From: Clostridiales bacterium
Lineage (GTDB): Bacteria > Bacillota > Clostridia > Oscillospirales > CAG-272
Direction of reading: 5' to 3'
Assembly: GCA_022791685.1 (NCBI GenBank)
Contig: JAAVZO010000025.1
Location: forward strand, 109,008-173,007
DNA length: 64,000 nucleotides
The notes beneath the pieces are model-generated. The model saw only the letters and a list, made by a program, of their open reading frames with translations. It made no database searches and was not told the origin of the DNA. Each line of letters starts with the position of its first letter. Position 1 is the first letter of the stretch. Both the position numbers and the translations under genes were made by a program. Of the stretch, positions 50,847-59,821 are shown piece after piece.

Positions 50847-50882
50847 TTTACGATTTGAAGCTATAGCTTCAAATCGTAAACG
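50847..50882. repeat. perfect 36-bp palindrome
   Basis: GTTTACGATTTGAAGCTA followed at once by its exact complement, without a loop, downstream of the 50904 gene. It could act as a terminator stem but no T run follows. Confidence 0.75.
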
Positions 50883-50903
50883 CCGCCAATTACCTGACTA
50901 AAA

Positions 50904-51185
50904 TTAACAGCACTGGTAATCGTCTATGTCCTCATCATCGTTGGTGGCAAAGTCAATATCATCTTCGAAGTCAATTTCAGCCGCTTTACGCTTCTTAGAA
51001 ACTGGGCAGCCAAATGTCGGCAAAAGCATTACTGTCGATGCAATACTGCTTACAAACGCCGTAGCTATCACTGCTTTCGTCACGCTCTTCTTGTTTTTAA
51101 GCACAAGAAACATATACAGATTTGCTATAGCCTGTATAAGCAGCGCAATACCTACAAAATATCTGGTATCATTTGAATTCTTCAT
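50904..51185 (-). CDS. small two-span membrane protein with acidic Cys-ending tail
   Basis: 93 residues with two hydrophobic segments (YFVGIALLIQAIANLYMFLV and AVIATAFVSSIASTVMLLPT) and a charged tail: basic SKKRKAAE, then acidic DFEDDIDFATNDDEDIDD and a final CC. No family recognised. Downstream of prfB on the same strand, 42-bp gap. Confidence 0.6.
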   Translation of the reverse strand: MKNSNDTRYFVGIALLIQAIANLYMFLVLKNKKSVTKAVIATAFVSSIASTVMLLPTFGCPVSKKRKAAEIDFEDDIDFATNDDEDIDDYQCC

Positions 51186-51226
51186 GCGATATTTCCCCTC
51201 TCTTATTATTGCCGCATTTTTGCAAA

Positions 51227-52339
51227 TTATTTATTGCCGGCAATCATTTTTAAATAAGCGTTGATAAATCCGTCTATCTCGCCATCCATTACCGCCGAAA
51301 TATTGCCGTCCTCATAGTTAGTACGGTTATCCTTCGCCAACGTGTACGGCATGAATACATACGAGCGAATCTGACTGCCCCACTCAATGTTATTCTTTAC
51401 GCCCTGGATATCCTCAATACGCGCCAAATTCTCGCGCTCCTTTATCTCCATGAGCTTGGATTTAAGCATTTTCATAGCTGTTTCCTTGTTCTGGAGCTGG
51501 CTGCGCTCGGTCTGACAACCTACAACTATTCCGGTCGGAATGTGCGTAATGCGTATTGCTGAGTCCGTCTTGTTGATGTGCTGTCCGCCTGCACCAGATG
51601 AGCGGTGCGCGGTGACTTCAATATCCTCGTCACGGATCTCTATCTTGCCGTCATCTTCAAACTCCGGCATTACCTCGACCGAAGCAAACGACGTATGGCG
51701 ACGACCTGACGAGTCGAATGGCGACACACGCACAAGTCTGTGTACGCCAGCCTCGCTCTTGAGATAGCCGTAAGCATTAGTCCCCTCTACCATGATGGTA
51801 GCACTCTTGATTCCGGCTTCTTCTCCGTCGAGCCAGTCTACAAGCTTTACATTGTAGCCGTGCTTCTCGCCCCAGCGTGTGTACATACGATAGAGCATGA
51901 GCGCCCAGTCCTGCGCCTCTGTTCCGCCAGCTCCCGGATGGAATGATACGATGGCATTATTGCGGTCGTATTCGCCCGAAAGCAGCACCTCGATGCGCTG
52001 ACGCTCCTCTTCCTTCTCGATCTCGCGAAGCTCTGTTTCGACCTCCGACACTACTGACTCATCGTTTTCCTCAATTCCCATCTCGGCGAGAGTTATAGCA
52101 TCCTCGAGCTTGTTTTTCAATGCAGTGAAGGCTTCAACTTTATCCTTCTTCTGCTTTATCTTCTGAAGCACGCGGCTCGAATTCTCCGCGTCATTCCAGA
52201 AATCCGGCTCGATGGTTATCTTTTCGTCCTCAGCTATCTCGGCTACGAGCTGATCAATACGGAGTGCAGAGCTCAACTCTGCGATATCCGCACGCATATT
52301 TGTAAGCTTGTATTTTGCGTCCTCAAGCTGTATAATCAA
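51227..52339 (-). CDS. prfB: peptide chain release factor 2
   Basis: 370 residues. SPF stop-codon-reading motif at 206-208 and GGQ (251-253) in SSGAGGQHINKTDS. It terminates at UGA and UAA. Starts with TTG behind GGAGG at 7 nt. The usual programmed +1 frameshift near codon 25 is absent: the frame runs straight through ALRIDQLVAEI. So RF2 here is not autoregulated that way. Lies 82 bp after infB, where rbfA stands in many genomes. Confidence 0.95.
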   Translation of the reverse strand: MIIQLEDAKYKLTNMRADIAELSSALRIDQLVAEIAEDEKITIEPDFWNDAENSSRVLQKIKQKKDKVEAFTALKNKLEDAITLAEMGIEENDESVVSEVETELREIEKEEERQRIEVLLSGEYDRNNAIVSFHPGAGGTEAQDWALMLYRMYTRWGEKHGYNVKLVDWLDGEEAGIKSATIMVEGTNAYGYLKSEAGVHRLVRVSPFDSSGRRHTSFASVEVMPEFEDDGKIEIRDEDIEVTAHRSSGAGGQHINKTDSAIRITHIPTGIVVGCQTERSQLQNKETAMKMLKSKLMEIKERENLARIEDIQGVKNNIEWGSQIRSYVFMPYTLAKDNRTNYEDGNISAVMDGEIDGFINAYLKMIAGNK

Positions 52340-52421
52340 TTATATCCCTCCTCCGCCCATTGCGGGCGGTACCATTTATATCTATATTTTTGTCAGCTTC
52401 TGTTTATTCTAAACAGCTGCA

Positions 52422-55400
52422 TTAAACCGGCTTAACTTCTTCCATCACGAAGGCCTCGAGAATGTCGCCTTCCTTGATGTCGTTGAAGCGCTCGAGTCCG
52501 ATACCGCACTCGAAGCCCTGCTGTACTTCCTTAGCGTCGTCCTTGAAGCGTTTGAGCGAGGATATCTTATCCTCAAAGATAACAACGCCGTCACGGACTA
52601 CGCGGATCTGTGCATTTCTCGATACCTTACCATCCTGTACATAAGAACCGGCAATTGTTCCGACATTAGGTACACGGATAGTCTGACGGACCTCAGCATG
52701 ACCGAGCAGCACTTCCTTAAATGTAGGTGCGAGCATACCCTTCATAGCCGCTTCGATTTCCTCTATGCACTCGTAAATTATACGATATGTGCGTATCTCA
52801 ACGCTCTGGCGCTCAGCTGAATCGAGCGCGTTCTTGTCAGGACGCACGTTGAAGCCGATTATCAGCGCGTTCGAAGCTGACGCGAGCATTACGTCGCCTT
52901 CGGTAATTCCACCAACTGCGGTATGAATGATATTTACGCGTACTTCCTCGTTGCTGAGCTTCTGGAGTGACTGCTTTACAGCCTCCGCAGAACCACCTAC
53001 ATCTGCCTTTACGATGATGTTGAGGTCCTTTACGCCCTCAGAGATCTGTGCGAAGAGGTCATTAAGGTTTACCTTAGCGTTCGCCTTGAACTGCTCCTCC
53101 TTCGACTTCATACGGCGCTGTTCAGCGAGTTCACGGGCCATACGCTCATCCTCAACAGCTGCAAACTCATCACCTGATTCCGGCACTTCTGCAAGACCGA
53201 TTATCTCTACAGGCATAGACGGACCAGCAGTCTTGATGGTTCTTCCCTTATCGTCAGTCATAGCACGCACACGTCCGACCGACGTTCCGGCGATGATTAT
53301 ATCACCACTGTTGAGCGTACCGTTCTGTACAAGCAGAGTAGCTACTGGACCGCGGCCCTTATCGAGCTTAGCCTCGATGACCAGACCCTTAGCACGGCGA
53401 TTTGGATTTGCCTTCAATTCCTTCATATCCGCAACAAGCAGCAGATTTTCAAGCAGATCCTCAATACCCATCTTAGTAAGAGCAGATACCGGAACACAGA
53501 TAACGTCTCCGCCCCATTCCTCGGGAACAAGGTCATACTTTGTAAGCTCCTGCTTTACATTGTCAGGATTAGCGCCCATCTTATCCATCTTATTTATTGC
53601 AACTACGATATCGATCCCGGCTGCCTTTGCATGGTTGATAGCTTCAATAGTCTGAGGCATGATTCCATCGTCTGCCGCAACAACGAGTATCGCGATATCA
53701 GTAGATTTAGCGCCGCGCGCACGCATTGCGGTAAATGCTTCGTGACCAGGGGTATCAAGGAATGTGATATCGCGGTCATTTATGCGAACACGATATGCAC
53801 CTATTGCCTGGGTAATACCGCCAGCTTCACCTGCGGTAACATTAGTATGACGGATAGCGTCGAGCAGCGATGTCTTACCATGGTCAACGTGACCCATTAC
53901 GCAGACAACTGGACTTCTCGGCTGAAGATCTGCTTCGCTGTCCTCTGAATCGTCAAACAAACGCTCTTCGATCGTTACAACTACCTCGCGGGTGACCTTA
54001 GCGCCAAGCTCATCGGCTACAAGATATGCAGTATCATAGTCGATAGACTGGTTTACAGTTGCCATTACGCCAAGTCCCATCAGCTTTTTGATGACCTCAC
54101 CTGCGGTCATCTTGAGACGGGACGCAAGCTCTCCAACAGTGATCTCATCCGGAACAGTTATCTGTAGCGGCTGCTTCTTTGCCTTTTCAACGCCCTGCTT
54201 GCGCAGCTTCTCCATCGCGACGCGCTCTTTCTCACGCTGAGACTGATAATCGCGGGTGTTCTGCTTCTTTAGCTTCTGCTTCTCTCCGCGCGCGTCCTTG
54301 CTTGACTCCGGCACGATATTCTCGAGACGCTCATCGTACTTATCAAGGTCGACTGTAGTTGTACGAGTATCAACTACGCGGCTTTCCTCGGGATTCTTCT
54401 GCAAATTCTTATTGCGTGTGTAGGTATGGACCGGCGCGGGCTTCGGTGAATTGCGCGGGACATTCATGTCCTTATCCTTATCGTGGAATCCGCCGTTCGG
54501 ACGACTGCCAAACTGACCGCCCTGATTCTGCGGACGCTGTCCATCGCGACGGAAATCTCCGCCCTGCGGACGGCCGCTGTTGTCGCGGCGAAAATCGCCA
54601 TTCTGCGGACGGTTGCCGTTACGGTCATTATTACCCTGAGGACGCGGTCCATTGTTGTTATCGCGATTCTGCGGGCGCTGGTTATTGTTATTATCGAAAC
54701 GTCCCTGTCCCTGCGGGCGGTTCTGGTCTCCATTGCGGGCTGGACGGTCACCGCGCTGATCAGGTCTCTGAGACTGCTGACGCTGATTATTGTTATCACG
54801 ATTATTATCGCGCTGCTGACCATTGAAGGACTGACGCTGACCGTTATCGCGACCATTGCCAGCTGCTGAATCTCTGTTGCTATTCTGGTGCTGTCCTTCG
54901 CCTCGTGGCGAATCGCCGCGTGGGGAATCATTTCTACGCTGCTCATTCTTCGGCGCAGAATTACGGCTTCCGTCGTTCCTTGTCTGCTCAGACTTCTGAG
55001 TCTCAGGCTTAGCAGATTCCGTTTTGACCTGAGTTGTAATGTCACTCGACTTCGGTGCGTCATCCTTTGCAGCCTCGGTGGCAGTCTTTGGAGCTTCAGT
55101 CTTAGGCTGTTTCGGCTTTTTAGGACTATCTGACTTTGTAGTCTCTGGCTTTTCAGTCGACCGCGGCTGTATAGTCGCCTTCTTATCAAGGTAATCACCG
55201 ATCCCGGTTACCTGATTTCGCGATGTAAGCTCATTCATTACGAGATTATATTCATCAGAATCAAGTGTTGCTGAATGCGATTTTCCCTCAATTCCGTTTT
55301 CAGTGAGAATGTCGAGTATATCCTTGTTCTTCAGACCGAGGTCCTTCGCAAGGTTGCTTATACGTGTCTGATTTTTTTGGTTTGCTGCCATATTATATTG

Positions 55401-55424
55401 TTCATCCTTTCGGTACGGTTCCAT
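52422..55424 (-). CDS. infB: translation initiation factor IF-2
   Basis: 1000 residues. IF2_N helix domain near 18-70; a long disordered linker about 90-350 full of Gln, Asn, Arg and Gly ([16 protein letters not shown]); second IF2_N near 425-475; GTPase with GHVDHGKT (511-518), DTPGH (557-561) and NKMD (611-614); then the beta-barrel and C-terminal fMet-tRNA domains. Start at ATG 55424 (GAAGGGG 10 nt upstream); ATG 55391 is an alternative. Fifth gene of rimP-nusA-ylxR-ylxQ-infB. Confidence 0.97.
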   Translation of the reverse strand: MEPYRKDEQYNMAANQKNQTRISNLAKDLGLKNKDILDILTENGIEGKSHSATLDSDEYNLVMNELTSRNQVTGIGDYLDKKATIQPRSTEKPETTKSDSPKKPKQPKTEAPKTATEAAKDDAPKSSDITTQVKTESAKPETQKSEQTRNDGSRNSAPKNEQRRNDSPRGDSPRGEGQHQNSNRDSAAGNGRDNGQRQSFNGQQRDNNRDNNNQRQQSQRPDQRGDRPARNGDQNRPQGQGRFDNNNNQRPQNRDNNNGPRPQGNNDRNGNRPQNGDFRRDNSGRPQGGDFRRDGQRPQNQGGQFGSRPNGGFHDKDKDMNVPRNSPKPAPVHTYTRNKNLQKNPEESRVVDTRTTTVDLDKYDERLENIVPESSKDARGEKQKLKKQNTRDYQSQREKERVAMEKLRKQGVEKAKKQPLQITVPDEITVGELASRLKMTAGEVIKKLMGLGVMATVNQSIDYDTAYLVADELGAKVTREVVVTIEERLFDDSEDSEADLQPRSPVVCVMGHVDHGKTSLLDAIRHTNVTAGEAGGITQAIGAYRVRINDRDITFLDTPGHEAFTAMRARGAKSTDIAILVVAADDGIMPQTIEAINHAKAAGIDIVVAINKMDKMGANPDNVKQELTKYDLVPEEWGGDVICVPVSALTKMGIEDLLENLLLVADMKELKANPNRRAKGLVIEAKLDKGRGPVATLLVQNGTLNSGDIIIAGTSVGRVRAMTDDKGRTIKTAGPSMPVEIIGLAEVPESGDEFAAVEDERMARELAEQRRMKSKEEQFKANAKVNLNDLFAQISEGVKDLNIIVKADVGGSAEAVKQSLQKLSNEEVRVNIIHTAVGGITEGDVMLASASNALIIGFNVRPDKNALDSAERQSVEIRTYRIIYECIEEIEAAMKGMLAPTFKEVLLGHAEVRQTIRVPNVGTIAGSYVQDGKVSRNAQIRVVRDGVVIFEDKISSLKRFKDDAKEVQQGFECGIGLERFNDIKEGDILEAFVMEEVKPV

Positions 55425-55471
55425 TAGGGCACAGCCCCTTCATTATATCTGTAATAGCTTTATCAGAGTGC

Positions 55472-55846
55472 TCACTCGTCGAACAGCTTTCTGATACCGT
55501 TGGCAAAGTTAATATCTGTGACTGCGATAACAGCAACATCACTGGTCTTACCGATCCGCTTACCAAGCTCAGAAGCGGCTATAGGTACGATACACACGTT
55601 GCTGCTATAGTATTTGCAGGCATCAATGATCCGTTTTCGGGTATTCGATGAAGCATCGCCCGAAACTATAGTAACTATTGCCTTGCCACAGCGTATCGAA
55701 TCACGCACAAGGTCAGCTCCAGCTACAAGTCTGCGTGCCTTCGCCGCGAGTCCGAGCAGCGAAAGAAGCTTAGCTTCATTTCCGCCGCGAAGCTCATATA
55801 ATCCCTCGTATTGCTTATCACTGGTATTATTTATATTGTCACTCAT
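55472..55846 (-). CDS. rplGA: L7Ae-family ribosomal-like protein YlxQ
   Basis: 124 residues, start ATG 55846 (GGAG 10 nt upstream, overlapping the ylxR stop by 8 bp). L7Ae/L30e/S12e fold: LLSLLGLAAKARRLVAGADLVRDSI and AIVTIVSGDASSNTRKRI, the kink-turn RNA-binding surface. Standard neighbour of ylxR and infB in Firmicutes. Confidence 0.9.
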   Translation of the reverse strand: MSDNINNTSDKQYEGLYELRGGNEAKLLSLLGLAAKARRLVAGADLVRDSIRCGKAIVTIVSGDASSNTRKRIIDACKYYSSNVCIVPIAASELGKRIGKTSDVAVIAVTDINFANGIRKLFDE

Positions 55847-56129
55847 TTTCACTAAGCTCCTTTTCCAATGCGTCATATACGTCGTCGGGTATCTCAGTCT
55901 CGAGACTACGCTCAAGTCGCTTCGCACGGCGGCATTTTTTAAGACATTCGGCATTTTTGCATATATATGCGCCTCTTCCGGATTTGCGTCCGGTAAGATC
56001 AAGCGAAACGCCGCCCTCCGGTGAACGCACTATTCTGACAAGCATGAGCTTTGGTTTCGACTCTCCGCAGCCAAGGCACTTGCGCTCCGGAAGCTTTTTC
56101 TTCGGTTTTGCCGCGTTGTTTTCCTGCAA
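55839..56129 (-). CDS. rnpM: YlxR / RnpM (DUF448)
   Basis: 96 residues beginning at TTG 56129 with AAGGAG upstream. DUF448 core: ERKCLGCGESKPKLMLVRIV, LDLTGRKSGRGAYICKNAEC. In Bacillus this protein binds RNase P RNA and lowers its activity. Here the CxxC pair may bind metal. Confidence 0.92.
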   Translation of the reverse strand: MQENNAAKPKKKLPERKCLGCGESKPKLMLVRIVRSPEGGVSLDLTGRKSGRGAYICKNAECLKKCRRAKRLERSLETEIPDDVYDALEKELSENE

Positions 56130-56252
56130 AATTAACTCTCCTTCGGTATATTGTTTCGTTCAGTATGAGCACTGCACAAGCATAGCTCGTGAGATATTTA
56201 TACCGAACGGCTGATGATTTGTGCCATCACTGTATTTCCGGCATGGCACATA

Positions 56253-57401
56253 TTAGACGAGTTCACTGCTCACATCAGTGTCAAATGCAATGCTGTCAGC
56301 ATTCTCATCGACCTCATCTTCTTCGGCTGCGTCAATGAAAGCCTGCTTTGCAGCTTCCTCAGCCTCAAGGTCCGACTTTGTCTTGATATCTATCTTAAAT
56401 CCGGTCAGACGTGCTGCAAGGCGGGCATTCTGACCCTCCTTACCAATAGCAAGCGAAAGCTGATCCGAGTCAACTACGACACGGCAGGATTTCTCGCTGT
56501 CGATCACAACTTCCTTTACATGAGCCGGAGAGAGCGCTGCAGCGATATACTCGACCGGGTCCTCGCTGTACTTGACGATATCTATCTTTTCGCCGCGAAG
56601 CTCGTTTACTATATTCTGGATACGCATTCCTTTATTACCGATACATGAGCCTATCGGGTCAACGTTTTCGTCGCGGCTCATTACCGCCATCTTAGTACGT
56701 GAACCAGCCTCACGAGTAATGCTCATAATGACGACTGTGCCATCCTGAATTTCAGGGATCTCGAGCTCAAACAGGCGCTTGACAAGTCCGGCAGCGGTTC
56801 TCGAAAGCGATACCAGCGGACCACGCAGCGACTCCTTCATAACCTCAGTGACAAATACCTTGATATGGTCACCGACATTGAAATGTTCGCCTGGGATCTG
56901 CTCTGCCTTTTTGAGATAAACTTTGCTTGTTCCGGTATCAACAAGTACGTCCTCGTTCTCGGGGTCTACCTTATCAACAATAGCAGTGATGATCTCTTCC
57001 TTCTTGCTCTCGTATTCCTTGATCATCATCGAGCGCTCCGCCTCACGGATGCCCTGAATGATGACCTGCTTTGCAGTCTGAGCTGAGAGACGGCGGAAAT
57101 TCTTAGGCTTCAATTCAGTCTCACAGACACTGCCAAGAACATATTTGCGGTTTATTTTGAGAGCGTCGACAAGTGCGATTTCCTGCTCCTCATCGGTGAC
57201 CTCTTCAACGACGGTCTTCTGCTCGAACATTCTTATAGTTTGCTTTGTCTTATCAATTTCGACACGCACGTTTGCAAGTCCGTTTCTGTCGCGCTTATAA
57301 GCGCTGACCAGTGCAGCCTCCACGCGCTCAAGCATATAATCCTGAGAAATGCCCTTTTCCTTTTCGAGCGCTCCAAGTGCTTCAAATAAATCGGAATTCA
57401 T
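56253..57401 (-). CDS. nusA: transcription elongation factor NusA
   Basis: 382 residues: N-terminal RNA polymerase-binding domain (about 1-125), S1 domain (about 133-200), KH1/KH2 (about 230-345; SCIGNKGMRIQNIVNELRGE and AIGKEGQNARLAARLTG), and an acidic C-terminal tail (EEDEVDENADSIAFDTD) in place of the repeats of E. coli NusA. Modulates pausing, termination and antitermination. Confidence 0.96.
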   Translation of the reverse strand: MNSDLFEALGALEKEKGISQDYMLERVEAALVSAYKRDRNGLANVRVEIDKTKQTIRMFEQKTVVEEVTDEEQEIALVDALKINRKYVLGSVCETELKPKNFRRLSAQTAKQVIIQGIREAERSMMIKEYESKKEEIITAIVDKVDPENEDVLVDTGTSKVYLKKAEQIPGEHFNVGDHIKVFVTEVMKESLRGPLVSLSRTAAGLVKRLFELEIPEIQDGTVVIMSITREAGSRTKMAVMSRDENVDPIGSCIGNKGMRIQNIVNELRGEKIDIVKYSEDPVEYIAAALSPAHVKEVVIDSEKSCRVVVDSDQLSLAIGKEGQNARLAARLTGFKIDIKTKSDLEAEEAAKQAFIDAAEEDEVDENADSIAFDTDVSSELV

Positions 57402-57455
57402 GAAACAACCCTGCTTCGGTTCTTTCCGAAGCTACCCTTTCTGAATATTATAATG

Positions 57456-57938
57456 TTAAAAATCGTATACAGTCTTCGCTTTTGATATCGACTCGCGCGG
57501 CAGCTTATACTCTGTGCCATCAGTATCAAGAGTTACGATACCATCTGCAAAAGCGGTGAGGATTCCGGTAAAAGTCTTAGTAGCCGGATATGCCTCAATT
57601 GGCGCGAACAGGCGCACCTCAAGCTTTTCACCAATGAGCAGCTCATAGTGCCAGTCATACTTGACATCGCGCTCGAGGCCTGGGGACGACACCTGCAAAT
57701 TGTATGCGTCCTCGATCGGATCAAGCTCATCGAGCAGCGGGTCGATGGTACGGTGGACCTTCTCGCAATCCTCAATATTGATACCATCGTCATCGTCGAT
57801 GGTAAAGCGCAGGAAATAGTCCGCGCCTTCCTTGACATATTCGATATCCCACACACGATAACCAAGCCCTTCGATCACTGGAGTCAGCGCTTCGGAAACT
57901 GTAGTTACGATATTTTTTGAAGATTTTTTATTTTTCAC
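57456..57938 (-). CDS. rimP: ribosome maturation factor RimP
   Basis: 160 residues from GTG 57938 behind AAGGAG; upstream in-frame codons belong to the leader. DUF150 fold: GYRVWDIEYVKEGADYFLRF, IDDDDGINIEDCEKVHRTI, YNLQVSSPGLER. Needed for 30S assembly. First gene of the nusA-infB operon; its leader has a stem AGAGTGGG / CCCACTCT, perhaps a regulatory hairpin. Confidence 0.94.
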   Translation of the reverse strand: MKNKKSSKNIVTTVSEALTPVIEGLGYRVWDIEYVKEGADYFLRFTIDDDDGINIEDCEKVHRTIDPLLDELDPIEDAYNLQVSSPGLERDVKYDWHYELLIGEKLEVRLFAPIEAYPATKTFTGILTAFADGIVTLDTDGTEYKLPRESISKAKTVYDF

Positions 57939-58030
57939 GTTATTCTCCTTGCCGACGTAAGTCCGACGGCATAAAGTAAGAGTGGGCTTTGTCAACCCAC
58001 TCTCCTTATATTAAAATATCTTACATATAC

Positions 58031-58059
58031 AGTATATCACACTTTTGCAAAAATTGCAA
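58031..58059 (-). promoter_or_regulatory. promoter of rimP-nusA-infB operon
   Basis: TTGCAA, 17 bp, TATACT with extended -10 (TGATATACT), reading leftward. Confidence 0.7.
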
Positions 58060-58108
58060 TAGGTTTTTGAAAAAAACTTGAAATATAGTTGTTTTTTATT
58101 TAAACGGC

Positions 58109-58894
58109 TCAGTCGAGCGCTTCAATTACTCTATCTTCTATTAGGTCATTAGCAAAAATATAATACATATCAGCCCTATCTGCTTTGCTATATACCTCGC
58201 GAGCAATAAAAATTTCCTGCGGGTCAATATCGCGCATAGAATCGAGCGCGCTTATTATAAGCAACGTATCGCCTTTTGCAGCCTGAACTGCGCTTGGCAG
58301 AACTGCATATTTTATAGTATTTAAAGCTTCAAACGATAGACACGCTTCAGCTTTTAATTCAGCGATCTGCATATCCTTAACAGCTTCCATGTACATTACA
58401 GCATAATATTCCGCAATGGCATTATTTGCTTTCAATTTTACCATCGGAATTTCTGCTTCTTTCGGACCGGATAGAATCCAAGTTATATCGTCTCCTGCTT
58501 GAGAATAATCATAGCTGTAATAAAACCAATAGTCCCTGCCTCCATGTAATGAATCCAAATTTGAAGTCGATTTCAAATCCCCGCTGTCGTACTTTTCAGG
58601 ATAGATTTCCGGATTTAATATGCTCTTATTGTATATGAGTTCATCCTCATAATATATCGACAAGGCTATAGTCCCCTCCACGTCGTCATAAGTCCAAACT
58701 ACACAGCTGCCATTCTCCGATAAAGTTTCATATGTCCGTATATTTTGCTGCTTGTCCTCTGTTACGTGTATAGTATGCCCTGCGTTTTCGTAAGTATAAT
58801 CATTGATGGATTCACTGTCGCTGCATGATGTTATAATATTTAATGCTATTATACTCAACGCTACGGCAGCAGCTTTTATAATATTTTTATTCAT
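58109..58894 (-). CDS. predicted lipoprotein of unknown function
   Basis: 261 residues from ATG 58894 (GGGGA 9 nt upstream). Signal peptide with lipobox ITSC (Cys24). The mature part is mixed beta/alpha: TYENAGHTIHVTEDKQQNIR, a Tyr-rich central stretch (GRDYWFYYSYDYSQAG) and a helical C-terminus ending YIFANDLIEDRVIEALD. No family recognised. Single gene between rimP and tRNA-Ser. Confidence 0.65.
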   Translation of the reverse strand: MNKNIIKAAAVALSIIALNIITSCSDSESINDYTYENAGHTIHVTEDKQQNIRTYETLSENGSCVVWTYDDVEGTIALSIYYEDELIYNKSILNPEIYPEKYDSGDLKSTSNLDSLHGGRDYWFYYSYDYSQAGDDITWILSGPKEAEIPMVKLKANNAIAEYYAVMYMEAVKDMQIAELKAEACLSFEALNTIKYAVLPSAVQAAKGDTLLIISALDSMRDIDPQEIFIAREVYSKADRADMYYIFANDLIEDRVIEALD

Positions 58895-59078
58895 TGTAAG
58901 CAATCCCCTTCATCATATAACATAATTTTATCATGAACACAGGCCGCCAATGTTCCGAGCAATAGTGTCGGATTATATATTTTACCTCGCAATATAACAT
59001 ACCTTGCTCTATTGTATCACAGCAATACGTCAATTTCAAGTATCTACACAACTTTTTTAAAAAAATCTAAAATACCTA

Positions 59079-59107
59079 TTGACAAAGAACTCGAAATGTG
59101 ATATAAT
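59079..59107 (+). promoter_or_regulatory. tRNA-Ser promoter
   Basis: Perfect TTGACA, 17 bp, TATAAT. Confidence 0.9.
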
Positions 59108-59139
59108 TTTAAGGTAGTCAACCAACAATGCTGATTTAT

Positions 59140-59230
59140 GGAGAAGTCGCCTAGTTGGTCGAGGGCGCACGATTGGAAATCGTGTAGGCCTTAACGGGTC
59201 TCCAGAGTTCGAATCTCTGCTTCTCCGCCA
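59140..59230 (+). tRNA. tRNA-Ser (GGA)
   Basis: Class II cloverleaf with long variable arm: GGAGAAG/CTTCTCC acceptor, anticodon loop TTGGAAA (anticodon GGA), GAGTTCGAATCTC T-arm, encoded CCA. Confidence 0.96.
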
Positions 59231-59256
59231 AGCCGCTGAGCTTATGTTCAGCGGCT
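59231..59256 (+). terminator. tRNA-Ser terminator
   Basis: AGCCGCTGA / TCAGCGGCT stem followed by T run. Confidence 0.92.
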
Positions 59257-59446
59257 TTTTTGCGCAGATTGTGTCAGAGTCAGTAAACAATCGGATTTCG
59301 CGTTTTTTCAAATTTCATACCGCCCTTCAAAAAGTGTCTGTAATAATCTTAAATGATTATGTAATTCTACTCAAAAACTACACAGCAAAATCCCCACCTC
59401 CACGCAGATAGAAATCTGCCACTGAAACGCACCCTCATTTCAAAAT

Positions 59447-59506
59447 AAAAAGCCGCAAACCATTCGTTGTGTACATGAACGGTTTGCGGTAAGGAGAACA
59501 TGGAGT
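59447..59506 (-). ncRNA. candidate small RNA of about 60 nt
   Basis: A perfect leftward promoter (59513-59541) is followed within 17 bp by a hairpin CCGCAAACC / GGTTTGCGG (59453-59489) and a T run, so the predicted transcript is about 60 nt with no convincing coding frame or ribosome site. It may be a small regulatory RNA or a stray transcript. Confidence 0.5.
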
Positions 59507-59512
59507 AAATAT

Positions 59513-59541
59513 ATTATACCACAGTTCGCATTAATTGTCAA
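59513..59541 (-). promoter_or_regulatory. promoter of candidate small RNA
   Basis: Perfect TTGACA, 17 bp, TATAAT reading leftward, with no gene downstream other than the hairpin. Confidence 0.8.
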
Positions 59542-59611
59542 TAGTTTCCATCAAATAAATTCAGTTTATCTAAACTCACTCAACCTCAGCCAATCCTGCA
59601 ACCGAAGTAAC

Positions 59612-59700
59612 TTGACTTTTTGCAGTTTCTGTGGTATAATACTTTACTTATAAAATGATATCCCGCCAACGGCAGAAATGTTGTTGACGGGATAATTTTA
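59612..59700 (+). ncRNA. candidate small RNA or leader, promoter plus hairpin
   Basis: TTGACT, 17 bp, TATAAT (59612-59640) is followed by a stem TATCCCG..CAAC / GTTG..CGGGATA (59659-59694) and ATTTTA. The GH106 gene has its own promoter further on, so this is either a short separate RNA or an attenuated distal promoter. Confidence 0.45.
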
Positions 59701-59751
59701 ACATATCAATGTAATATATTCACTATAATATTTATAAAATTAAAAAAGCTA

Positions 59752-59780
59752 TTGCAATTTTATTTAAAAGAGTGTATAAT
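59752..59780 (+). promoter_or_regulatory. promoter of GH106-type gene
   Basis: TTGCAA, 17 bp, TATAAT; ribosome site AAGGAG follows. Between 59264 and 59440 nothing else is seen. Confidence 0.75.
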
Positions 59781-59821
59781 AACAACAGTACTATAATCTC
59801 AGGATAAGGAGCTTTAATTAT

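Noticed and set aside
54359..55198. Long frames antisense and alternate to the IF-2 linker
   Set aside because: They come from the low-complexity Gln/Asn/Arg/Gly codons of infB, which lack stops in other frames; no start signals.
59057..59311. Open frame of 84 codons on the minus strand
   Set aside because: Antisense to tRNA-Ser and its promoter; the RRSRDSNSG-type sequence is the usual tRNA-Ser read-through artefact.
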